Shown: positions 1 to 5,839 of the stretch, in pieces
Position numbering within the stretch: position 1 is the first letter of the stretch
Layout of the letters: every line of letters begins with the position of its first letter
Source of the DNA: Deltaproteobacteria bacterium
GTDB lineage: Bacteria > Desulfobacterota > Desulfobacteria > Desulfobacterales > ETH-SRB1
Direction: 5' to 3'
Assembly: GCA_003647525.1 (NCBI GenBank)
Contig: QMMZ01000066.1
Span: 1-8,047 of the forward strand
Length of the DNA stretch: 8,047 nucleotides
Translations under genes and position numbers: made by a program
Notes under the pieces: model-generated
What the model was told of the DNA's origin: nothing
The model's database searches: none
Seen by the model: only the letters and a program-made list of their open reading frames with translations

Positions 1-868
1 CCACACTGGTCTCAAGTGCATCAATTAAAAGATCTTTATCTGCATCCTTAATTAATGCTATTTCTGCAATATTCCGTAATCTTGTCATCGGTGTTCTCAA
101 GTCATGCGCCACATTATCCAAAGAATTTTTCATGTTGATAATCAAACGGTTAATATTTTCCAACATTTCGTTGAATAAACCGGTAAGCTCATCAACTTCA
201 TCCCCAGTCATGGGACGAGGTAGTTTTGTTGTCATTTTACCTATTTCGATGGATTGAACTGATTCTATAACCTTTCGGATGGGTTGGAGGGTAAGGTATG
301 AGAGGAATATTCCACCAGTAAGACCAAGAATGAAAAGTAAAACCATGATCACAATGAAAATTTTTCGAAACTGTTCGAGTACTTTTTCTCTCCCTTCACT
401 GCTCATACCCACTTGAATCCAGTTGTCGTTTGGTGACAACATAGAATTTAGTTCCAGAATATAATTTTCTACAGTGGCAGCTATTTGTATCCATTTTTTG
501 CTATTATCCGGAAAGAGTTTTTCGATATGTGACAAATCAAAATTTTTCCATTGGTTTGGAAAAAAAATTTTCAGTGTTTTGTTTTTATCGTCTGCAATTC
601 TTATAAAAAGTGGTTTTGATCTGTTGAAGTTGTTGTTCTCTGCCACAAAATTTTCAACGGCAACGATTCCGTCAATTTCATATATGGCCGAAATTTCGTT
701 CAACTCAAGCAAAATCTCTTCATGATCCTGGTTTTTTAATGTTATTGAAATAAAATAATAAGTAATCAGAAAAAGAAAAAAAGCACTTAAAATAAAAAAG
801 GTGGAATACCATGCAGAAACTTTGAAACTGAGTGTTTTAGTTAGATCAAGAAGGCTTTTTAAGGACAT
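1..868 (-). CDS. Sensor histidine kinase, CusS/envelope-sensor type (partial, C-terminus beyond left edge)
   Basis: This is an inner-membrane sensor kinase that should phosphorylate the response regulator encoded just upstream of it. My translation of the minus strand gives 289 residues before the window ends. Helix 1 spans about residues 20-42 (WYSTFFILSAFF...). A periplasmic sensor region of about 127 residues follows, then helix 2 at about 170-193 and a HAMP linker at about 194-245 (QPIRKV near 195; GDEVDEL at 222-228). The start of the DHp domain contains VAHDLRTP, with phospho-acceptor His255. The rest of DHp and the ATPase domain lie outside the window. The chosen ATG overlaps the regulator's 3' end by 23 bases and has GAGGTG six bases upstream, indicating translational coupling. 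An in-frame GTG two codons earlier (counting from the ATG: GTG-TTG-GAT-ATG) is a weaker alternative. The HAMP/HDLRTP layout and its CusR-like partner suggest the heavy-metal sensor class. The periplasmic domain shows no Cys or His-rich metal motif that I can point to, so the signal is unknown. Confidence 0.93.
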   Translation of the reverse strand, partial: MSLKSLLDLTKTLSFKVSAWYSTFFILSAFFLFLITYYFISITLKNQDHEEILLELNEISAIYEIDGIVAVENFVAENNNFNRSKPLFIRIADDKNKTLKIFFPNQWKNFDLSHIEKLFPDNSKKWIQIAATVENYILELNSMLSPNDNWIQVGMSSEGREKVLEQFRKIFIVIMVLLFILGLTGGIFLSYLTLQPIRKVIESVQSIEIGKMTTKLPRPMTGDEVDELTGLFNEMLENINRLIINMKNSLDNVAHDLRTPMTRLRNIAEIALIKDADKDLLIDALETSV

Positions 869-1523
869 ATCCAACACCTCGAACCGTCTGAATCATTTTT
901 TTATTAAAATCTTTATCTATTTTGCTTCGGAGTCTGCAGACCAATACATCAACGACATTTGTTTGTGGATCGAAATGGAAATTCCAAATATGTTCCAGTA
1001 TCATTGTTTTAGAAACAACACGGTTTGCGTTCCTTGCCAGGTACTCCAATAAGGAAAATTCTCTTGGCTGAAGCTCAATTTTTTTACCAGCCCTGACAAC
1101 TTTTCTTTTTAAAAGGTCAATTGAAAGACTGTCAATCGTTAGGCTTCCAGACTCAACAAATCCAGTTGATCTTCGAATTAGGGCTTGAATTCTGGCCAAT
1201 AGTTCTGAGAAAGCAAATGGTTTTGTTAAATAGTCATCCCCCCCCCTTTGTATGCCTCTAACCCGATCGTCTACTGAGCGTTTGGCGCTAAGGATAAGAA
1301 CAGGCGTACTAATACCTGTGTTCCTAACCTTCTCTACAATGCTCAAACCATCAAGTTCAGGGAGCATGATATCAATAATCATAACATCATAGGGCTCTGT
1401 GATTGCCATATGAAGTCCATCTACACCATTTGCAGCATGGTCGACGGCAAATCCTACCTGCTTGAGGCCGGCAATAATGAAAGAAGCAATTGAGATATCA
1501 TCTTCAACGATAAGCAATCGCAT
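846..1523 (-). CDS. OmpR/CusR-family DNA-binding response regulator
   Basis: This is a cytoplasmic transcription regulator of 225 residues, the usual length for the family. Its receiver domain (1-~115) has the acidic pair Asp8/Asp9, phospho-acceptor Asp51 in the IIDIMLPELDG segment, the switch residue Ser79 and Lys101 (TKPF). The winged-helix DNA-binding domain (~127-222) shows the QPREFSLLEYL segment, RLRSKID and the terminal TVRGVGYVL signature. The start was placed at MRLLIVEDD because this is the canonical beginning of the family and GAAAGGA lies seven bases upstream; the frame stays open for 13 more codons to an ATG at 1562, which would add an atypical leader. It is the first gene of a two-gene operon with the sensor kinase and is divergent from the quality-control operon. 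Sequence style (AFSELLARIQALIRR) is closest to CusR/QseB-like regulators as I recall them. One oddity is that codons 93-96 are written with nine consecutive G bases, giving RGGDD where the family normally has GADD. Confidence 0.95.
   Translation of the reverse strand: MRLLIVEDDISIASFIIAGLKQVGFAVDHAANGVDGLHMAITEPYDVMIIDIMLPELDGLSIVEKVRNTGISTPVLILSAKRSVDDRVRGIQRGGDDYLTKPFAFSELLARIQALIRRSTGFVESGSLTIDSLSIDLLKRKVVRAGKKIELQPREFSLLEYLARNANRVVSKTMILEHIWNFHFDPQTNVVDVLVCRLRSKIDKDFNKKMIQTVRGVGYVLKKPS
1238..1246 (-). repeat. G9 homopolymer inside the response-regulator gene
   Basis: Nine consecutive G bases on the coding strand (C on the plus strand) span codons Arg93-Gly94-Gly95-Asp96 of the receiver domain. 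The window is otherwise AT-rich and I see no comparable G/C run elsewhere in it. Long G tracts slip during replication in many bacteria; gain or loss of one base here would truncate the regulator before its DNA-binding domain. It could also be a sequencing artefact, although the frame reads correctly through it. Confidence 0.9.
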
Positions 1524-1631
1524 TTTTAGATCCTTTCTTCGGTTTAAAAACGTATATCCCAAACTGTTTTGAATAGTTTCATAATAATAGGGATGCTAAT
1601 TCTTTAGTTCGTCAATTGAGCATTCCCTTAT

Positions 1632-1647
1632 ATCTAAGAATATAGAT
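1632..1647. promoter_or_regulatory. Short dyad ATCTA-N6-TAGAT in the divergent intergenic region
   Basis: The dyad has perfect 5-base arms separated by AGAATA, lying between the two divergent operons and overlapping the candidate minus-strand -10. Its position would suit an operator for the neighbouring response regulator. Short AT-rich dyads are common by chance, so this is only a candidate site. Confidence 0.2.
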
Positions 1648-1664
1648 TTATAAAATATTGTCAA
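1637..1664 (-). promoter_or_regulatory. Candidate sigma-70 promoter for the two-component operon
   Basis: On the minus strand there is a perfect TTGACA (1664-1659), a 16-base spacer and TATTCT (1642-1637), which matches the -10 consensus at four positions including the key first, second and last. Transcription would start near 1630, giving a 5' leader of about 105 bases before the response regulator. The -10 match is mediocre in an AT-rich region, so chance is a real alternative. Another TTGACG at 1615-1610 has TATTAT only at a poor 20-base spacing. Confidence 0.3.
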
Positions 1665-1674
1665 TAAAGGGTTA

Positions 1675-1709
1675 AAACCTTTCAAAAAAGTAATCTTCAA
1701 GAAAGGTTT
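1675..1709 (+). promoter_or_regulatory. 9-bp perfect inverted repeat over a ribosome-binding sequence
   Basis: AAACCTTTC (1675-1683) is exactly complementary to GAAAGGTTT (1701-1709), with a 17-base loop. In the transcript of the plus-strand operon this would form a hairpin that pairs with GAAAGG (1701-1706), the only good Shine-Dalgarno-like run before the first gene. It is not followed by a T run on either strand, so it is not an intrinsic terminator. It may be an RNA switch controlling translation, or a DNA dyad for a repressor or activator. Confidence 0.4.
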
Positions 1710-1714
1710 CTGTA

Positions 1715-1756
1715 ATGTTGTATGTGTATGATTGGTTCAGAACATACAAATTATAA
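1715..1756 (+). CDS. Possible 13-codon leader ORF (MLYVYDWFRTYKL)
   Basis: An ATG lies eight bases after GAAAGG (1701-1706), the best-spaced ribosome binding sequence in this leader. The frame encodes MLYVYDWFRTYKL and stops with TAA, 16 bases before the ATG at 1773 of the chaperone gene. Three of the 13 residues are Tyr and one is Trp. It could be a leader peptide coupled to the operon, or the ribosome binding sequence may belong to a start at 1722 with a long (15-base) spacing. There is no homology or coding-bias evidence at this length. Confidence 0.2.
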   Translation: MLYVYDWFRTYKL

Positions 1757-1772
1757 TTATAAGTTTGGGGTT

Positions 1773-3365
1773 ATGGATACATCAAAAACAATGTTCACAG
1801 ATCAGTCTAAAAGGCAAACCATTATCCTTATGTTTTTGATTTTTTTATTAGTTGTTGTTTCTATGGGTTGTGAAAAAAAAAACACTTCATCCGACCCTTC
1901 TATCGTAGCCTCCTATGAAGGTGGCAAGATCACTCGAAAGGAATTGGAAGAAAATATCGATAAACTGGTTCAAAGAGTAGCCCCTGAGATGATTAAAGAG
2001 ATAAAAAACAAGGAGTTGTATAAGCGTCTTATACAGAGTCTGGCCGTTGATAAAATGGCAAAGGTAATGATTGCAGAAAAGCAGCTGGAAAAAAAAGATA
2101 CCGTCAAACATGCCATGAAACACATATCAGAAGAATTAAATATTAATGAGATGCATTCCCGTGCCCATGACAATAAAATTAAAGTCTCAGAGAATGATAT
2201 TAAGATCTATTATGAAGAAAACAGGGGAAAACTTGACGAAAGACCGCTAACGGAAGTGAAAGAGGATATTCGGGAAATTTTAACTGAAAATAAAGAAACA
2301 CAGTATTTTAAAAATTATCTGGAAGATTTAAAGAAGAATGCAGTGATCACACGTGAGGATAGACTTCTCGAAGTACCGTTGCCATCCAAGACAGATCTGA
2401 CAATATATTATGAACAAAATAGAAAAAAGTACGGCCCTCCTGAAAAATCTTTTTCTGAAGTCAGAGATGAAGTTTTACAAGATCTTAAGGAAGAAAAAGA
2501 ACGGGATTGGTTTGAACAAAAAAAGAACCGAACCCTTTTTACTATTCATGGAAAAAGAAACACAGTTGGTGAATTTTATGAGGAATTTAAAGAATTGCCT
2601 TTCTATGAACAAGAAAAGTATCAGGAGTATGAGGCCAAGATAGGGTTGCTTGACAGGCTAATTGAAAGGCTTTTGATCGTTGAGGACACCACCGATCAAA
2701 TGTTGGACTCTGAAACAAAAGAAGACGTTACTCATGCAAAAGAAGATATTTTAAGACAGCTTCTTCATCAAGAGGAGGTCGATGACAAGCTTGAAATAAA
2801 AGATGAGGAAGTAAAAGCTTATTATGAGAAGCATAAAAAGGAATTCGTAAAACCGCCCCAGATGAAAATCAGCTATATTCGAATAAGTTCCGGACAGACC
2901 TCTGAAGAAGAAAAAAGAAGCGAGGAAAAGATAGAACAAGCATATAAAAAATTGAACCCGGGATTTTTCCAAGAAGGGGATACTTTTGAAAAAGTGGTCA
3001 ACGAATTCTCAGAGGATACTGAAACTGCAAAAAACGGTGGGAAATTGGAGAAATGGATATCCGAAGGAGAGAATATAATTGAAGAAATTGCATCACACAG
3101 GTTTCATGAAAATGTCATGGGTCTATACGTAGATGAGATAAGTCCACCATTCCAGTTTAGCGGCAGTTGGTACATCGTTAAAGTCCGGGAAAGAAAAGAA
3201 CCTGAGATAATGACATATAAGGATGTCCAGGGACATATCAAGCAAGCACTATTACAACAAAAACATGAAGAGCTGACATACAGTATGAGTGAGACTCTTT
3301 TAAAGCAGACGAACCTTGTTATTTACGATGATGTCATTGAATCAATGTTAAAAACAAATAAATAG
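1773..3365 (+). CDS. SurA/PpiC-like peptidyl-prolyl isomerase family lipoprotein (periplasmic chaperone)
   Basis: This is a predicted envelope-anchored chaperone of 530 residues. A hydrophobic signal (14-32) ends in SMGC, a weak lipobox with Cys33; Glu at +2 would allow outer-membrane sorting. A SurA-N-like helical unit (~44-153) is followed by two short helical segments, each opening with a YYE motif (146-148 and 212-214), then a second SurA-N-like unit (~255-358). A PpiC/parvulin domain (~362-473) follows the third YYE (350-352) and contains the NGGKL turn. A C-terminal helical tail ends the protein. Both parvulin His positions appear replaced: KISYIRI where HIL is usual (Tyr368) and SWYIVKV where GYHIIKV is usual (Tyr467), so isomerase activity is doubtful. 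The start is uncertain: ATGs at 1722, 1773 and 1791 are in frame. None has a well-spaced ribosome site; 1722 gives an overlong n-region, while 1773 or 1791 gives a normal signal peptide. It is the first gene of the run. Confidence 0.85.
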   Translation: MDTSKTMFTDQSKRQTIILMFLIFLLVVVSMGCEKKNTSSDPSIVASYEGGKITRKELEENIDKLVQRVAPEMIKEIKNKELYKRLIQSLAVDKMAKVMIAEKQLEKKDTVKHAMKHISEELNINEMHSRAHDNKIKVSENDIKIYYEENRGKLDERPLTEVKEDIREILTENKETQYFKNYLEDLKKNAVITREDRLLEVPLPSKTDLTIYYEQNRKKYGPPEKSFSEVRDEVLQDLKEEKERDWFEQKKNRTLFTIHGKRNTVGEFYEEFKELPFYEQEKYQEYEAKIGLLDRLIERLLIVEDTTDQMLDSETKEDVTHAKEDILRQLLHQEEVDDKLEIKDEEVKAYYEKHKKEFVKPPQMKISYIRISSGQTSEEEKRSEEKIEQAYKKLNPGFFQEGDTFEKVVNEFSEDTETAKNGGKLEKWISEGENIIEEIASHRFHENVMGLYVDEISPPFQFSGSWYIVKVRERKEPEIMTYKDVQGHIKQALLQQKHEELTYSMSETLLKQTNLVIYDDVIESMLKTNK

Positions 3366-3370
3366 GAGGT
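3364..3370 (+). promoter_or_regulatory. Ribosome binding site AGGAGGT fixing a GTG start
   Basis: A near-perfect Shine-Dalgarno overlaps the TAG stop of the chaperone gene. It lies six bases before GTG 3377 and twelve before ATG 3383, which favours the GTG start. It is immediately followed by CCTCC, the complement of its own core, so GGAGG-T-CCTCC is a self-complementary block, too tight to fold fully on itself. Confidence 0.8.
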
Positions 3371-3376
3371 CCTCCA

Positions 3377-4930
3377 GTGTTTATGAATAGAAAGGAAAAG
3401 GCACTTGTTATAACCATCTGTGCTAATTTTTTCCTGATTGCACTAAAATTTATCCTTGCCGGCATGTCCGGAAGTTTGGCATTAAAGGCAGGTGCATGGC
3501 ATTCTTTTTCTGATATTTTTATTTCAGGTATGGTCCTGGTTGGACTGGTTTTATCAAGGCGTGAGGACCTGAGCCAGTCTAAAGGAATCAGTAGAATTGA
3601 GAATATCGTATCGATTCTTGTTTCTTTCTTTATTTTATATATAGGGTATGAAATATTTCAAGAAGTTATCAAGGGAGGTGAACGCATCCTCAGTCAGGTT
3701 CCTATAGTTATAGCGGGAGCTGTTTTAACGATTATAATAAGCTATTTTATGGCCCGCTATAAAATTTTTGTTGGCAAAGAGACTAATTCACCGAGTCTGG
3801 TTGCAGACGGATATCATTCCATGGTGGATATGTACAGCTCGATTATAGTTGTAGTTGGTCTGACAGGCTACCTGGTAGGTTTGAAAAATATGGACAAACT
3901 TGCAGCCGTCATTATTGTGATTCTTATTGGGTTGGCCGCAGTTGAAATTTTCACAAGTTCATTTCAGGCATTACGGAAAGGCGGTGTTTCGGATACAACC
4001 CACACCAGTTTGCATATAAAAGCCCTTGAGACATATTTACGACCGATCAAGTTTTTTATTTTACCGATCCTGATTGTTATTTATTTTGCTTCAGGTATTT
4101 ATGTTGTTAAATGGGATCAAGTCGGTATTGAAAAACGTTTTGGCAGGCCGATTGAGACACAGGTCGCCTCGGGAATCCATTATCGGCTTCCATGGCCAAT
4201 GGGTCAGGTTGATTTAGTTAATACGGCCAACATTAACGCAGTTGAAACTGAACCTGCTTTAATGCTGACGGGAGATGAAAATCTAATTGAGGTTAACACG
4301 TCAGCTCATTATTTTATTGAAAATGCAATCAACTACAGATATAGGGTTAAAAATTCGGATGCACTCATTAGATATGCCATTGAATCTGCAACTCGTCAAA
4401 TAGTAGGTCAGGTCGATATAGATTCCCTTTTGACCACAGAAAAAGAGGGCATAATTGCGCAAATTAAAAGGCTTACACAAGAGATATTAGACCGGACCCT
4501 GTCCGGAATCAGGTTGTCTAGCATTCAACTACTTCAGGCGGTCCCTCCCCAAGACGTCATCAATACCTTTCGAGAAGTTGCTAGTGCCTGGGAGGACAGG
4601 GCCACCTATTTGAATGAAGCAATCGCCTATCAAAACGAAATTGTACCGGCTTCACGAGGGAAAGCTGCTGAGATTATAGCAGAAGCCATCGGATACAAAA
4701 ATCAGAAAGTAAATCATGCAACAGGGGAAGCCCAAAATTTTCTTGATCGATTAAAAGAATATAAAAAAGCAACAGATGTAACACAAACCCGGATGTATTT
4801 AGAAACGATCGAAAAAATTTTAGCAAAAACAGATAAATTAATCGTTGATTCCCGCATAGATATCGGGAGTACAGATTTGTGGTTTGTTAGAGGGCAAAAT
4901 GCTGAAAAAATTTTAGAGGGAGTAAAATAA
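3377..4930 (+). CDS. CDF cation transporter fused to an HflK-like SPFH domain
   Basis: This 517-residue inner-membrane protein joins two families in one uninterrupted frame. Residues 1-~200 are the six-helix CDF (cation efflux) core: helices at about 9-29, 40-60, 75-97, 108-126, 141-165 and 173-197. Helix 2 carries HSFSD (His42, Asp46) and helix 5 carries ADGYHSMVD (His147, Asp151). These paired HxxxD sites match the transport site of Zn-type CDF proteins, so transport looks intact. The usual ~90-residue cytoplasmic CDF C-terminal domain is missing; a link of about 24 residues leads to a seventh helix (~224-244). Residues ~245-405 are an SPFH/band-7 domain with the HflK-style GIHYRLPWP (266-274). 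A coiled-coil tail (~405-485; YQNEIVPASRG, GEAQNFLDRL, YLETIEKIL) follows. Known topologies (CDF N- and C-termini in; HflK body periplasmic) agree with seven helices placing the SPFH part outside. It lies one base from hflC. The metal (probably Zn2+) and partnership with HflC/FtsH are inferred. Confidence 0.9.
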   Translation: MFMNRKEKALVITICANFFLIALKFILAGMSGSLALKAGAWHSFSDIFISGMVLVGLVLSRREDLSQSKGISRIENIVSILVSFFILYIGYEIFQEVIKGGERILSQVPIVIAGAVLTIIISYFMARYKIFVGKETNSPSLVADGYHSMVDMYSSIIVVVGLTGYLVGLKNMDKLAAVIIVILIGLAAVEIFTSSFQALRKGGVSDTTHTSLHIKALETYLRPIKFFILPILIVIYFASGIYVVKWDQVGIEKRFGRPIETQVASGIHYRLPWPMGQVDLVNTANINAVETEPALMLTGDENLIEVNTSAHYFIENAINYRYRVKNSDALIRYAIESATRQIVGQVDIDSLLTTEKEGIIAQIKRLTQEILDRTLSGIRLSSIQLLQAVPPQDVINTFREVASAWEDRATYLNEAIAYQNEIVPASRGKAAEIIAEAIGYKNQKVNHATGEAQNFLDRLKEYKKATDVTQTRMYLETIEKILAKTDKLIVDSRIDIGSTDLWFVRGQNAEKILEGVK

Positions 4931-4931
4931 A

Positions 4932-5810
4932 ATGAGTATCCGAAAAATTCTTCTGATCGCAGTAATAGCAGTTGGTTTTGGTGCAGTCAATTTGATATTT
5001 TTCCAAGTCGACTTAACGGAATATGTTGTTGTGACCCAGTTTGGAAAACCGGTTCGTGCTGTTACAGACCCAGGCCTGAACTGGAAATTGCCGGATCCGA
5101 TCCAAAGTATCCAGCGGTTTGATAATCGGCTGACAGTTTTTCTTCCCAACAAAGCTGAGTTTTTAACAAAAGACAAAAAAAACATTGTGGTTGAATCATA
5201 TCCAGCCTGGAAAATAACAAACCCGATTGAGTTTTTAAAAACAGTTAAAGATGTTTCCGGAGCCCAGGCGAGGTTATCTGATATTGTTTCTTCTGAATTG
5301 GGGGTGGCATTTGGTAAATACGACCTGACAAGTCTTGTCACAACCAACAAAAAGAATATGAAATTAAAAGAAATGATGGACGGTATCACCCGTAACTCAA
5401 ATGAAAAGGTCAAAGATTACGGAATCTTAATTGTTGATGTTCGTCTAAAGGTACTGAGCTTTCCTGAAAAAAATAAACTGAGCGTATTCCAGCGGATGAG
5501 GGCCGAAAGGGAAAAAATAGCACGAAAATATAGATCAGAGGGGTCTGAAGAGGCTTCTAAGATCAGAGCAGAAGCCGATAAAGAAAAGACAATCATACTT
5601 TCGAAAGCATATGAAAAAGCACAAATGCTAAAAGGGGAAGGTGATGCCGGTGCAATCAGAATTTATGCGGATGCATTTCAAAAGGACCCTGAGTTTTATA
5701 AGTTTTTAAGGTCTCTCCAAGCATATGAAAAGTTCATTGATAAAAATACAACAGCTATTTTACCAACAGATTCGGAGCTCCTGAAATATTTTGCAAGTCC
5801 GAAGAAATAG
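4932..5810 (+). CDS. hflC: HflC, SPFH-family FtsH protease modulator subunit
   Basis: HflC is the partner of HflK in the membrane-anchored cage that surrounds and modulates the AAA protease FtsH (known from E. coli). This copy has 292 residues. It begins with a single N-terminal helix (~5-24) and continues with an SPFH domain (~25-185: YVVVTQFGKPV, DPGLNWKLP, DKKNIVVESYPAWKI, GILIVDVRLK). The highly conserved RMRAERE (188-194) and RSEGSEEA run lead into a coiled coil. The C-terminal hallmark GEGDA...ADAFQKDPEFYKFLRSL (235-262) ends near SELLKYF. It is about 40 residues shorter than E. coli HflC because the low-complexity insert in the middle of the SPFH domain is absent; the core is complete. 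The ATG is one base after the stop of the fusion gene, with GAGGGAG about ten bases upstream inside that gene, so translation is likely coupled. This is a confident identification from the C-terminal half. Confidence 0.95.
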   Translation: MSIRKILLIAVIAVGFGAVNLIFFQVDLTEYVVVTQFGKPVRAVTDPGLNWKLPDPIQSIQRFDNRLTVFLPNKAEFLTKDKKNIVVESYPAWKITNPIEFLKTVKDVSGAQARLSDIVSSELGVAFGKYDLTSLVTTNKKNMKLKEMMDGITRNSNEKVKDYGILIVDVRLKVLSFPEKNKLSVFQRMRAEREKIARKYRSEGSEEASKIRAEADKEKTIILSKAYEKAQMLKGEGDAGAIRIYADAFQKDPEFYKFLRSLQAYEKFIDKNTTAILPTDSELLKYFASPKK

Positions 5811-5839
5811 CCATCTGAGTTTAGGGGGATAGTAAAAAA

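Noticed and set aside
474..725. 83-codon open frame on the plus strand inside the sensor kinase
   Set aside because: The minus-strand frame encodes the continuous periplasmic sensor region of the kinase; the plus-strand frame is its shadow with Ser/Phe/Leu-rich low-complexity content.
1524..1562. Longer response-regulator start at 1562 adding 13 residues
   Set aside because: MRLLIVEDD at 1523 is the standard family start and has GAAAGGA at seven bases; the extension has no ribosome site and no family counterpart.
1616..1654. Plus-strand promoter from TTGAGC with TATAGA or TATAAA
   Set aside because: The spacings are 19 and 27 bases, so no combination gives a credible sigma-70 promoter; a plus-strand promoter must exist but I cannot place it.
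1675..1709. Inverted repeat as a bidirectional terminator
   Set aside because: The stem is AT-rich and neither side is followed by a T run; it also lies upstream of both divergent operons, not at a gene end.
4913..5413. 166-codon open frame on the minus strand opposite hflC
   Set aside because: It lies wholly over the well-identified hflC coding sequence, has no recognisable domain or ribosome site, and its composition is what the complement of an AT-rich gene gives.
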